Shown here: positions 6,693 through 14,673 of the stretch, in pieces | How the letters are laid out: each line of letters opens with the position of its first letter | Numbering within the stretch: position 1 is the stretch's first letter | NCBI GenBank assembly: GCA_045617825.1 | Contig: JAZLJI010000102.1 | Span: 1 to 18,972, forward strand | Source of the DNA: UBA6987 sp045617825 | Lineage (GTDB): Bacteria > Bacillota > Clostridia > Lachnospirales > Lachnospiraceae | Direction: 5' to 3' | DNA: 18,972 nucleotides | Program-made: the position numbers and the translations under genes | Notes under the pieces: generated by a model | Database searches by the model: none | Seen by the model: the letters and a program-made list of their open reading frames with translations, nothing else | Told to the model about the DNA's origin: nothing

Positions 6693-8102
6693 ATGGCATC
6701 GCTGATAGATCATTACCGGACGTCGTCACTTTTAGGAAAGCAGAAGGCCGTAGGACCGATCCCTCCTGAGAAAGAACTGTACGGACGTTTTCTGCGTTTG
6801 GCCTGGCCCTCGGTGGTGGAATCCGCCCTGGTGGCCCTGGTCGGCATTATGGATACCATCATGGTCAGCTCCATGGGAGATCTGGCCATCGACGCGGTCG
6901 GGATCTGCAACCAGCCGAAATTCGTGCTGCTGTGTGTGCTGTTCGCCCTGAATACCGGTGTGACGGCCGTGGTGGCCAGACGGAAGGGCGCGGGCGATCA
7001 GGAGTCGGCAAACAGGACCCTCCGCAGCGCGCTGCTGCTGGGAACGCTGCTGATCCTGTGCCTGAGCGCGCTGGGGATCTTATTTGCCCGGCCGATCCTG
7101 GAGGTCGCCGGAGCCCATGAAAGCTATATCGAGGACGCCGAGATCTATTTCCGGATCATCTGCGTGTCGCTGGTCTTCCAGTCTTTGAACAATCTGATCA
7201 ACGCGGCCCAGAAGGGCTGCGGCAATACCCGGATCTCCATGACCACGAATATGATCGGGAATCTGGTCAATATCTGCTTCAACTACCTGCTGATCAACGG
7301 CATCGGGCCCTTCCCCCGCTGGGGCATCAAGGGCGCGGCCGTCGCCACGGTGATCGGCACCTTCGTGGCCTTCACGATCTCGCTGGCCAAGCTTTTCCGG
7401 CGGAACGGCTATCTGAGCGTGTTCTTTAAGGCACAGAGCTCCTGGCGGATCAGCCGGGAGGTCATGGAGCCGGTCATGAAGGTGACCCGCAGCGCGCTGG
7501 TGGAGCAGCTGTGCATCCGTACCGGCTTCTTCCTGTTCAATATGGTGGTGGCCAAGCTTTCCCCGCTGGACTATGCCACCCACACCATCTGCATCAATAT
7601 GATGAGCCTGTCCTTCTGCATCGGTGACGGCTTCCAGGTGGCGGCCACCTCCCTCGCGGGACAGAATCTGGGCGCGAAGCGTCCGGACCTGGCCAATATC
7701 TTCTGCAACATCGGCCGGAGGATAGTGGTCTTCGTGGCCATCCTCCTGAGCGCGGTCTTCATCATCTTCGGCAAGGAGCTCATGGGCCTCTACACGGAGA
7801 CGCCGGAGGTGATCGAGAAGGGCCGGGTCTGCCTGGTCATCCTGTCGCTGATCACCTACGCGCAGACCGACGGCGTCGTGTGCAGCGGGTGCCTGAGAGG
7901 CGCCGGAGATACCCGCTACGTGGCCCGCATCTCGCTGCTCACCATCGCGGTGGTGCGGCCCATCACCGCTTATCTGATGACCTACCCCCTGGGCATGGGC
8001 CTTTACGGCGCCTGGGCCTCGATCCTGATCGATCAGGGCCTCCGGATGCTGCTCTACGGCCGCCGCGTGAATCAGGGCAAATGGGTCTCCATCAAGCTGT
8101 AA
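6693..8102 (+). CDS. MATE family efflux transporter
   Basis: This encodes 469 aa from the chosen start, the usual length for the family, with about twelve transmembrane helices in two related halves. Typical pieces are LAWPSVVESALVALVGIMDTIM at the first helix, AVGICNQPKF, then AAQKGCGNTR closing a loop of the first half, and its counterpart CLRGAGDTR in the second half. MATE proteins export cationic drugs and metabolites in exchange for Na+ or H+; the substrate cannot be predicted. Two in-frame ATG codons occur at 6687 and 6693. GGAG (6682-6685) is only 1 nt from the first but 7 nt from the second, so 6693 is preferred. It may be cotranscribed with the downstream mutase, as only a weak hairpin separates them. 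Confidence 0.9.
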   Translation: MASLIDHYRTSSLLGKQKAVGPIPPEKELYGRFLRLAWPSVVESALVALVGIMDTIMVSSMGDLAIDAVGICNQPKFVLLCVLFALNTGVTAVVARRKGAGDQESANRTLRSALLLGTLLILCLSALGILFARPILEVAGAHESYIEDAEIYFRIICVSLVFQSLNNLINAAQKGCGNTRISMTTNMIGNLVNICFNYLLINGIGPFPRWGIKGAAVATVIGTFVAFTISLAKLFRRNGYLSVFFKAQSSWRISREVMEPVMKVTRSALVEQLCIRTGFFLFNMVVAKLSPLDYATHTICINMMSLSFCIGDGFQVAATSLAGQNLGAKRPDLANIFCNIGRRIVVFVAILLSAVFIIFGKELMGLYTETPEVIEKGRVCLVILSLITYAQTDGVVCSGCLRGAGDTRYVARISLLTIAVVRPITAYLMTYPLGMGLYGAWASILIDQGLRMLLYGRRVNQGKWVSIKL

Positions 8103-8106
8103 GAGC

Positions 8107-8128
8107 GCCGGCGTGAGGGCCGGCATTT
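8107..8128 (+). terminator. Weak hairpin after the MATE gene
   Basis: Perfect GCCGGC/GCCGGC arms (8107-8112 and 8119-8124) with a 6-nt loop are followed only by ATTT. It is perhaps an attenuating terminator. The sequence CGATAACGA then occurs three times at about 8131-8169, two of the copies overlapping. Confidence 0.3.
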
Positions 8129-8181
8129 ACCGATAACGATAACGAAACAAAAGTAAGACGATAACGACTGAGGAGGACATT

Positions 8182-9924
8182 ATGAACGCAAGAGAAAGCT
8201 ACGAGCAGTGGTTAAGCAGCCCGGTCTTTGACCAGGCGACCAAGGATGAGCTGAGAAGCATCGCCGGAGACGAGACGGCCATTGCCGAACGCTTCACCGG
8301 CGACCTCGAGTTCGGCACCGCGGGCCTGCGCGGCATCGTGGCGGCGGGCACTAACCGGATGAACGTCTACACCGTCAGAAAGGCCAGCCAGGGCATCGCG
8401 AACTATATCGTGAAAAAGGGCCTGCAGCAGAAGGGCGTGGCCATTTCCTTCGACTGCCGGCACATGTCCACGGAATTTGCCCAGGAGGCCGCGCTGGTGT
8501 TCTGCGCCAACGGGATCCCGGTCTACATCTTCCCCTATCTGCACGCGACCCCTATCCTGTCCTTCGCGGTGCGGTATCTCAAATGCGTGGCCGGCGTCAA
8601 CGTGACCGCCAGCCACAATCCGCCGGAATACAACGGCTATAAGGTCTACTGGGAGGACGGCGCTCAGATCAGCCCGCCCGTGGACGCGGAGATCATCGCC
8701 GAGGTGAACGCCGTCACGGACTACGGCGCTCCGAAGACCATGAGCCTGGACGACGCCAAGATCGCCGGGCTGTACCGGGTGATCGGCTCCGAGCTGGACG
8801 ATGCCTTCCTGGCCAACGTGAAGGCGCAGATCAAGCACCCCGAGGCCATTGCCCGGGAGGCGGCCGATATCCGTATCGTGTATACCCCCCTCTGCGGCTG
8901 CGGCAACATCCCGGTGCGCCGGGTGCTGAAGGAGCTGGGCTTTACCCAGGTCTACGTGGTGCCGGAGCAGGAAAAGCCCAACGGGGATTTCCCGACCCTG
9001 GCGTTCCCCAACCCTGAGGAGCCCTCTGCTTACGAGCTGGCGCTGAAGCTGGCGGCGGAGGTGGACGCGGACCTGGTGCTGGCCACCGATCCGGATGCCG
9101 ACCGGCTGGGCTGCTATCTGCGGGAGGGCAAGGGCAAATACTTCCGCATGACCGGCAACATGACCGGCTGTCTGCTGGCGGACTATGAGATCGGCTGCGC
9201 GAAGGAGCTTGGCGGCGGCGTCCTGCCGGCGGGCGCGACCTTCATTTCCACCATCGTGACCTCCAATCTGGCCGGCGCGGTGGCCAGAAAGCACGGCGTG
9301 GACTTCTACGAGACCCTGACCGGTTTCAAATACATCTGCGGCAAGGCCAACGAGCTGGAGGCCTCCGGCAAGCCCTTCCGCTTCCTGTTCGGCTTCGAGG
9401 AGAGCTACGGCTGCACCATCGGCGATTACTGCCGGGACAAGGACTCCGTGGTGGCCTGCGCGGCCCTCTGCGAGATGGTGGCGTATTACAAGATGAAGGG
9501 CATGAGCCTGAAGGATGCCCTGGAGCAGCTGTACCGGGAGGTGGGCTACTATCGGGACATCAATATTTCCCAGTATTTCCGGGGCCTGGAGGGGAAGAGC
9601 AAGATGGCGGCCATGATGGACGGCCTGCGCAATGACCCGCCGAAGACGCTGGGCGGACTGCCGGTGGTGGCCATGCGGGATTATCAGCTGAAGACCACGA
9701 AGAATTTCGTCACCGGAGCGGAGGGCGTGACCGATCTTCCGCAGTCCAACGTGCTGTATTTTGAACTGACGGACGATGCCTGGGTGTGCCTGAGACCCTC
9801 CGGCACCGAGCCGAAGATCAAGCTGTACTGCGGCGTCCGCGGGACCACGCCCGAGGAGGCGGACCGCAAGGAGCAGAAGATGATCACCGAGCTGAAGGCT
9901 CTGATGGAGGAGCTGAGCAAATAA
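8182..9924 (+). CDS. pgcA: Alpha-phosphoglucomutase (phospho-sugar mutase)
   Basis: This encodes 580 aa, the length of the PgcA/PGM2-type alpha-D-phosphohexomutases that interconvert glucose-1-phosphate and glucose-6-phosphate in the cytosol. All four signature loops are present: the phosphoserine loop T142-A-S144-H-N-P, the Mg-binding D303-P-D305-A-D307-R, the sugar-binding GFEESYGC at about 406, and the phosphate-binding R-P-S-G-T-E-P near residue 540. The early RFTGDLEFGTAGLRG segment is typical of this subgroup. GAGGAGG precedes the ATG by about 6 nt. It supplies glucose-1-phosphate for UDP-glucose and glycogen or envelope glycans. A phosphomannomutase side activity is possible. Confidence 0.93.
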   Translation: MNARESYEQWLSSPVFDQATKDELRSIAGDETAIAERFTGDLEFGTAGLRGIVAAGTNRMNVYTVRKASQGIANYIVKKGLQQKGVAISFDCRHMSTEFAQEAALVFCANGIPVYIFPYLHATPILSFAVRYLKCVAGVNVTASHNPPEYNGYKVYWEDGAQISPPVDAEIIAEVNAVTDYGAPKTMSLDDAKIAGLYRVIGSELDDAFLANVKAQIKHPEAIAREAADIRIVYTPLCGCGNIPVRRVLKELGFTQVYVVPEQEKPNGDFPTLAFPNPEEPSAYELALKLAAEVDADLVLATDPDADRLGCYLREGKGKYFRMTGNMTGCLLADYEIGCAKELGGGVLPAGATFISTIVTSNLAGAVARKHGVDFYETLTGFKYICGKANELEASGKPFRFLFGFEESYGCTIGDYCRDKDSVVACAALCEMVAYYKMKGMSLKDALEQLYREVGYYRDINISQYFRGLEGKSKMAAMMDGLRNDPPKTLGGLPVVAMRDYQLKTTKNFVTGAEGVTDLPQSNVLYFELTDDAWVCLRPSGTEPKIKLYCGVRGTTPEEADRKEQKMITELKALMEELSK

Positions 9925-9927
9925 GGC

Positions 9928-11031
9928 ATGAGCACGATTCTGGACTATCTGAACTGGCGCGGCGACGTGCTGTTTACGCAAACCCCGGCCAACGAGGTTG
10001 ACGCCTACGTGCTGGCGAAGATCGGGGTGCCGGACCTGGAGGGTCTGGTGCCCGAGGACCCGAAGAAGGCCGTCCTGCAGGAGGTCTACCGGAATTACTT
10101 CGCCCGGACCGACATCGACCCCGACTATTTCGGCCGGCTGAATCTGCCGGTGCTGACGAAGCTGCTCCGGAGGCTTCCGGAAACGCCCCGGTTTCGGGAT
10201 CTGCTGCTCAGCAGCTACCTGCAGAAGCGCAGCGTCAGCCGGACCGAGCAGATCTCGGCGCTGACTCTGACGCTCCCCCGGAGAGAGACCTGGATCACCT
10301 TCCGGGGCACGGACGACACCATCATAGGCTGGAAAGAAAATTTCCTGATGGCGGTGGAAGAGGAGGTGCCGGCGCAGCGGGACGCTCTGGATTATCTGAT
10401 CCGGGCGGCGGAGCGCTGCAGCGGGCCGCTGACGGTCTGCGGACATTCCAAGGGCGGCAATCTGGCGGTCTACGCGGCGGCCATGGCGCCGGAGGCGGTG
10501 CAGCGGCGGATCACAGCCGTATACAATTTTGACGGGCCCGGCTTCCGGAAGGAATTCTGGCAGAGCCCGGGCACGCTGCGCGTCAAGGACCGGACGCATC
10601 ACCTGGTCTCTCAGCACACCATCGTGGGAACGCTGCTGGCGCAGGCGGATGAGCAGGAGATCTGCAAAAGCAAAAAAAAAGGACCGGTAGCCCATGAAGC
10701 CCTGAACTGGGACGTCATGGGACCGGTCTTTGTGCGTGAGAAGCGTTTCAGCCGGGTGAGCAGTGAGCTGGACGTGCTGCTGAACCGGCAGATCGAACAG
10801 CTGAGCCGGGAAGAGCTCCGGGCCTTTATAGAGGAATTTTTCGGCGTTCTGACCTGCACCGGCGTGACTACGCTGACCGAGCTGACGGAACAGCCGTTAG
10901 ACCAGCTGCTCCTTCAGCTCAAAAAGATGAACGGCAGTCCCGCGGTGCGGGAGTTCGGCCGGAGCATCCGCCAGCTGATCCTCGACAGCAGTCAGGAACG
11001 GCTGACGCAGCTTCTGAAAAAGAAAAAGTAA
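9928..11031 (+). CDS. DUF2974 (Mbeg1-like) alpha/beta-hydrolase
   Basis: This encodes 367 aa and matches the DUF2974/Mbeg1-like family of lipase-class-3-like hydrolases common in Bacillota. Key features are the N-terminal YLNWRGDVLF, the oxyanion-type motif TFRGTDDTIIGWKENF (124-139), and the nucleophile elbow G172-H-S174-K-G with S174 as likely nucleophile. YNFDGPG and SQHTIVG are the probable acid and histidine regions. No signal peptide or membrane segment, so cytosolic. It starts 3 nt after the phosphoglucomutase stop, with GGAGG inside the end of that gene, so the two are probably cotranscribed and translationally coupled. The substrate is unknown. A run of nine A (10672-10680) lies within the reading frame. 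Confidence 0.82.
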   Translation: MSTILDYLNWRGDVLFTQTPANEVDAYVLAKIGVPDLEGLVPEDPKKAVLQEVYRNYFARTDIDPDYFGRLNLPVLTKLLRRLPETPRFRDLLLSSYLQKRSVSRTEQISALTLTLPRRETWITFRGTDDTIIGWKENFLMAVEEEVPAQRDALDYLIRAAERCSGPLTVCGHSKGGNLAVYAAAMAPEAVQRRITAVYNFDGPGFRKEFWQSPGTLRVKDRTHHLVSQHTIVGTLLAQADEQEICKSKKKGPVAHEALNWDVMGPVFVREKRFSRVSSELDVLLNRQIEQLSREELRAFIEEFFGVLTCTGVTTLTELTEQPLDQLLLQLKKMNGSPAVREFGRSIRQLILDSSQERLTQLLKKKK

Positions 11032-11047
11032 CGCGTTACAGCTTTTT
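11023..11047. terminator. Palindrome at convergent gene ends, possible bidirectional terminator
   Basis: The 12-bp perfect palindrome GTAACGCGTTAC (11028-11039) is flanked by AAAAA on the left and AGCTTTTT on the right. Plus-strand RNA therefore ends in a hairpin and U-run, and minus-strand RNA has five U after the stem. Both flanking genes' TAA codons lie inside the palindrome. Confidence 0.5.
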
Positions 11048-11908
11048 GACGCCGCCCCGCTCCTCCGATACGGCCAGCACGTGGCCGCCGGCCTCCACGC
11101 TGTGGGTGAGCCAGACGTTGCCGCCGATCACTGCGTTGTCTCCGATCACGGTATCGCCGCCCAGGATCGTGGCGCCGGAATAGACCACCACGTAATTGCC
11201 CAGGTCGGGATGCCGCTTGATGCCCTTGATCGGGTTGCCGTTCTCGTCCAGCGGGAAGCTCTTGGCCCCCAGCGTCACGCCCTGATAAAGCTTGACGTGA
11301 TGACCGATGGTGGTGGTCTCGCCGATGACCACGCCGGTGGCATGGTCGATGAAGAAGTGGCTGCCGATGGCGGCACCGGGGTGGATATCCGCGCCGGTCA
11401 GCCGGTGGGCATGCTCCGTCATCATGCGGGGCAGCAGCGGGACCTCCAGCTCGAAGAGCCGGTGGGCCAGCCGGTAAATGCTGATGACCTCGAAGGCCGG
11501 ATAGGCCAGCATGATCTCCGTGGTGTTCCGGGCGGCGGGGTCTCCCTCGTAGGCCGCCTGCACGTCGGTGGCCAGCAGCGCCTTGATGGCGGGCAGAGAA
11601 GCGAAGAAGCTCTCCACCAGCTGCTCCTTGTCCTCCCGCTGGGGAGCGACCTCGTCCAGCATCGCCAGCAGCAGTCCTGCCGCCTGCTCCAGACGGTCCG
11701 CCGCCACGATGACGCTGGGCTCCCGGATAGCCTGACCGAAGCCGAAGATCTGAGGCCAGAGCGCGGAACGGAGCAGGTCGATCAGCTCCAGCACCTGGGA
11801 TTTCAGGCCGGCGCCCAGATAGGCGGTGGGGTTGGAGGTCTCCTCCAGCTCTCCGGCAAGGCGCCACAGGGTATCCTGCGGCAGAGGGGATACGTCTTTT
11901 CTGATCAT
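11036..11908 (-). CDS. cysE: Serine O-acetyltransferase
   Basis: This encodes 290 aa. It transfers acetyl from acetyl-CoA to serine, giving O-acetylserine, the first committed step of cysteine synthesis. The helical N-terminal domain (about 1-160) is followed by a left-handed beta helix of hexapeptide repeats with the signature DIHPGAAIGSHFFIDHATG, then GVVIGETTTIGHHVKLYQG. The catalytic histidine region (HATG) and GAKSFP loop are intact. The length is closer to the long plant/EpsC-like group than to short Bacillus CysE. It starts 2 nt after the cysK stop, with GGAGG inside the end of cysK, so it is cotranscribed and coupled. It forms the cysteine synthase pair with CysK. Confidence 0.93.
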   Translation of the reverse strand: MIRKDVSPLPQDTLWRLAGELEETSNPTAYLGAGLKSQVLELIDLLRSALWPQIFGFGQAIREPSVIVAADRLEQAAGLLLAMLDEVAPQREDKEQLVESFFASLPAIKALLATDVQAAYEGDPAARNTTEIMLAYPAFEVISIYRLAHRLFELEVPLLPRMMTEHAHRLTGADIHPGAAIGSHFFIDHATGVVIGETTTIGHHVKLYQGVTLGAKSFPLDENGNPIKGIKRHPDLGNYVVVYSGATILGGDTVIGDNAVIGGNVWLTHSVEAGGHVLAVSEERGGVKKL

Positions 11909-11910
11909 GT

Positions 11911-12837
11911 TCAGTCCTCCGCGTATAAGCCTGACAAATACCGCATGCCGGTGTCCGGCAGCAGAGCCACGATGGTCTTTCCTTCATATTCCGGGGTCCG
12001 GGCCAGCTTCAGGGCGGCGAAAAGCACCGCGCCCGAGGTGATCCCGGCCAGCACGCCTTCCGTTTTCGCCAGCTCCCTGGCGCAGCGGAAGGCGTCTTCG
12101 TCTGTCACCGCCTCGATGCGGTCGATCAGGCTCCGGTCCACCAGCTCCGGAACGAAGTTGGCGCCGATGCCCTGAAGGCCGTGAGGCCCGGCATAGCCCC
12201 GGGAGAGCAGCGGCGAGGAGGCGGGCTCCACGGCCACCCCCTCCAGAGCGGGCTTCCGCTCCTTCAGATATTTCACCGTGCCGGAGAAGGTACCGCCGGT
12301 GCCGATCCCCGCCACGAATACGTCGATATCGCCCTCCGTCTGGGCCCAAAGCTCGGGCCCGGTGCCCAGGTAATGGGCGGCGGCATTGTCCGGATTGGCA
12401 AATTGGTCCGGGATGAAGCTCCCGGGGATCTCCGCCGCCAGCGCTTGGGCCTTGGCGATGGAGCCCGTCATCCCCTCCGCGCCGGGGGTCAGCACCAGCT
12501 CGGCCCCGTAGGCGGTCATCAGCCGCTGCCGCTCCACGCTCATGGAGTCCGGCATGACGATGATCACCCGGTAACCCTTCACGGCGCCCAGCATGGCCAG
12601 GCCGATGCCGGTATTTCCCGAGGTGGGCTCGATGATCGTCCCGCCCGGCGCCAGGCGCCCGGAACGCTCCGCTCCCGCCAGCATGGTCAGGGAGGGCCGG
12701 TCCTTGGCGGAACCGGTGGGGTTATAGGATTCCAGCTTGGCCAGCAGCCTGGCCTTCAGTCCGTAAGCCTTTTCCAGAGCGCAAAGCTCCAGCAGAGGCG
12801 TATTTCCGATCAGATCTTCTATGGAATGAGCTATCAT
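11911..12837 (-). CDS. cysK: Cysteine synthase A (O-acetylserine sulfhydrylase)
   Basis: This encodes 308 aa, normal for CysK, a PLP enzyme that makes cysteine from O-acetylserine and sulfide. The PLP lysine is K45 in NPTGSAKDR, where most homologues have SVKDR. The substrate loop TSGNTG (72-77) and the phosphate-binding GTGGTFSG (179-186) are intact. I prefer the ATG at 12837, with AAGGA 8 nt upstream, to an in-frame TTG one codon earlier. It is the first gene of the cysK-cysE operon. The residue after KDR is P rather than the usual small aliphatic I/A, a minor departure. The operon is divergent from an ArsR-kinase fusion gene. Confidence 0.95.
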   Translation of the reverse strand: MIAHSIEDLIGNTPLLELCALEKAYGLKARLLAKLESYNPTGSAKDRPSLTMLAGAERSGRLAPGGTIIEPTSGNTGIGLAMLGAVKGYRVIIVMPDSMSVERQRLMTAYGAELVLTPGAEGMTGSIAKAQALAAEIPGSFIPDQFANPDNAAAHYLGTGPELWAQTEGDIDVFVAGIGTGGTFSGTVKYLKERKPALEGVAVEPASSPLLSRGYAGPHGLQGIGANFVPELVDRSLIDRIEAVTDEDAFRCARELAKTEGVLAGITSGAVLFAALKLARTPEYEGKTIVALLPDTGMRYLSGLYAED

Positions 12838-12870
12838 CAAGGTATCCTTCCGTTTCTTCGATTCTTCCCC

Positions 12871-12899
12871 ATTTTACCCACTGCCGCCGGGAAATGCAA
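12871..12899 (-). promoter_or_regulatory. Sigma-A promoter of cysK-cysE
   Basis: Minus strand TTGCAT (12899-12894), 17-bp spacer, TAAAAT (12876-12871). No T-box or S-box leader is seen. Confidence 0.75.
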
Positions 12900-12975
12900 G
12901 GGTTAGCTGACAAAAGCTTCAGAAACCTTCAGATCCCAAAGCCTTCGGCGGAATTTTCTTCTGCGGAAAGCCGCG

Positions 12976-13014
12976 TTCAATTCTACTTTTAACGATATTC
13001 AATTTATTATTGAA
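12976..13014. promoter_or_regulatory. Candidate ArsR-type operator
   Basis: A perfect inverted repeat TTCAAT-TTATT-ATTGAA (12998-13014) overlaps the -35 box of the regulator promoter. A direct copy of its left part, TTCAATT, lies 22 bp upstream (12976-12982). AT-rich TTCAA-N-TTGAA sites of this size are typical ArsR/SmtB operators, so autoregulation by the adjacent ArsR-domain protein is likely. Confidence 0.6.
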
Positions 13015-13038
13015 AAAAATTGTATAGTGTGCTATGAT
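13010..13038 (+). promoter_or_regulatory. Sigma-A promoter of the ArsR-kinase fusion gene
   Basis: TTGAAA (13010-13015), 17-bp spacer, TATGAT (13033-13038), 30 nt before the start codon. Confidence 0.8.
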
Positions 13039-13068
13039 TTAACCAAATCTGTGCAATGAGGAAGTACC

Positions 13069-14523
13069 ATGGCCAAGAAGTTTGATGTGGATTGCGATAC
13101 GCCGAATAAGAAGCTGCTGACGTTTCAGGCGCTGGCGGATGAAAAGCGCCTGAAGGTGCTGGAGCTCATCCGGGACGGCGAGAAAAACGGGACCTATTTG
13201 CGGAACGAGCTGGATATCCCGCAGTCTTCCTTGTCATATCATATGAAGCTGCTCTGCGATTCCGGCATCGTGATCGCCCGTAATCAGGGCAAATCCACCT
13301 TCTACCGGATCAACGGCGAGAAGAGCCATAACGAAGCAGACCTTTTGGCCAAGCTGCTGTCGGATGAAAACGCGAATGCGAAGGAGCTGGACGACCGTCA
13401 TTCCTTCGCGTTCGGGATGTCTCACGACGTGAGGACTCCGATCAACGCGATCCTGAGCTACGCGGAGCTGGCGGAGAACCATATCGACGACCGGGAACGC
13501 ACGCTGGATTGTCTGGAGAAGATCCGGGCGGCGGGCGGTCAGCTGCTGACGCTCACCGACGAGGTCCTGGAGATGGCAAAGCTGGCCAGCAGCGACCTGA
13601 TCATCGAGGAGATGCCCTCGGATCTGCGCTTTACGGCCAGAGAGATCCGGGAAGAGATCGAAAAGCTGGCGGAAGACCACGAGGTGGAATTTGCCATTTA
13701 TTTCAATAACGTGAAGAACCATCGGGTGCTTTGCGATTACGTGCACCTGAACGAGGTGCTGCTGAAGCTCCTGGACAACGCGATCCGCTTCAGCGAGCCC
13801 GGCGGACGGGTAGATCTGCTGATCGAGCAGAAAAACTGTAACCTGGAGGGCTACAGCGGCTATGACTTTACGGTCCGGGACGAGGGCTGCGGCATGAGCC
13901 CGGAGTTCCTGCCCCACGCCTGCGAGCCCTTCAGCCGGGAGCGGACGGACGGCGATGAGCTGTTCGGCGGAGCCGGCCTGGGGCTGACCATCGCCAAAAA
14001 GATGGTCGGACTGCTGGGCGGCAGTCTGGAGGTGAGGAGCGAAAAGCACAACGGCACCTCCGTGACGGTCCACCTGATGATGAAGCTGCAGCCGGAGGGC
14101 GAAGAGGAGTCCGATGCCGAAGAGGCGGCCGCTGCGCTGGAGGGAAAGCGCCTGCTGCTGGTGGAGGAAAACGAAATGAACCGGGACGTGCTCCGGGAAA
14201 TGCTGGAGGAGGACGGTCTGCTGGTCGAGGAGGCCTCCGACGGTGACGTGGCCGTGGCGATGGTGAAGGAAAATCCCGCCGGGTACTACGACGGCATCCT
14301 GATGGCGCTGCTCATGCCCCGCATGGACGGCTTCACCGCGACGAGACTGATCCGGAACCTGCCGGATAAGGAGAAGGCCGAGGTACCGATCATTGCCGTG
14401 AGCGCCAGTTCCTTCAAGCGCGACCGCAACAAGGCGATGGCGGTGGGCATGAACGATTTCTTCCCCAAGCCCATCAACCGCAAGGGGTTACGGGATACGC
14501 TGCAGAAGTATCTGTCGGTCTGA
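13069..14523 (+). CDS. ArsR-type HTH-histidine kinase-pseudoreceiver fusion
   Basis: This encodes 484 aa with three parts in one frame. Residues about 12-85 are an ArsR-type winged helix (ALADEKRLKVLELI, LDIPQSSLSYHMKLL, then the wing RNQGKSTFYRI). Residues about 108-340 are a complete kinase: H-box with H119 in SHDVRTP, N-box N237, G1 box D271-E-G-C-G and G2 box GAGLGL (301-306). Residues 360-484 are a receiver with acidic residues E366/E367, S445 and K467. The expected phospho-acceptor (LMD-x-x-MP) reads LMALLMPRMDG: residue 413 is Ala, codon GCG at 14305-14307. There is no transmembrane, PAS or GAF segment, so it is soluble with no classical sensor. AGGAAG precedes the ATG. It may bind DNA directly, with kinase activity or ATP state modulating it. 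Divergence from cysK suggests, but does not show, a link to sulfur metabolism. Confidence 0.85.
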   Translation: MAKKFDVDCDTPNKKLLTFQALADEKRLKVLELIRDGEKNGTYLRNELDIPQSSLSYHMKLLCDSGIVIARNQGKSTFYRINGEKSHNEADLLAKLLSDENANAKELDDRHSFAFGMSHDVRTPINAILSYAELAENHIDDRERTLDCLEKIRAAGGQLLTLTDEVLEMAKLASSDLIIEEMPSDLRFTAREIREEIEKLAEDHEVEFAIYFNNVKNHRVLCDYVHLNEVLLKLLDNAIRFSEPGGRVDLLIEQKNCNLEGYSGYDFTVRDEGCGMSPEFLPHACEPFSRERTDGDELFGGAGLGLTIAKKMVGLLGGSLEVRSEKHNGTSVTVHLMMKLQPEGEEESDAEEAAAALEGKRLLLVEENEMNRDVLREMLEEDGLLVEEASDGDVAVAMVKENPAGYYDGILMALLMPRMDGFTATRLIRNLPDKEKAEVPIIAVSASSFKRDRNKAMAVGMNDFFPKPINRKGLRDTLQKYLSV

Positions 14524-14598
14524 GCGCACGGCGGCGGTCCGGCAGCCGCCTCGGGAGAGCGGTCCCGGGACGGATCAAGGATATGATGAACAGACGGA

Positions 14599-14633
14599 AA
14601 AGGCCCGGCGAGCAAGCTGCTCGCCGGGCCTTT
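14599..14633. terminator. Bidirectional terminator between the ArsR-kinase gene and truA
   Basis: A perfect 16-bp stem (14599-14614 with 14618-14633) closes a 3-nt loop and carries AAA and TTT at its outer ends. It serves the plus-strand gene on one side (ends TTTG) and the minus-strand truA operon on the other (ends TTTT). Confidence 0.9.
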
Positions 14634-14673
14634 GTTCGGTTATCGTAAGACGTACCGGCCTTCCGCTTCGGGA

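Noticed and set aside
8212..10695. Minus-strand open frame of 827 codons opposite the mutase and hydrolase genes
   Set aside because: It spans two well-supported genes on the other strand, and its composition (R, H, Q, G, L) is typical of antisense frames in GC-rich DNA.
12841..13068. T-box leader for cysteine genes
   Set aside because: The T-box core and terminator/antiterminator pair are absent, and the cysK leader from the predicted start is only about 25-30 nt.
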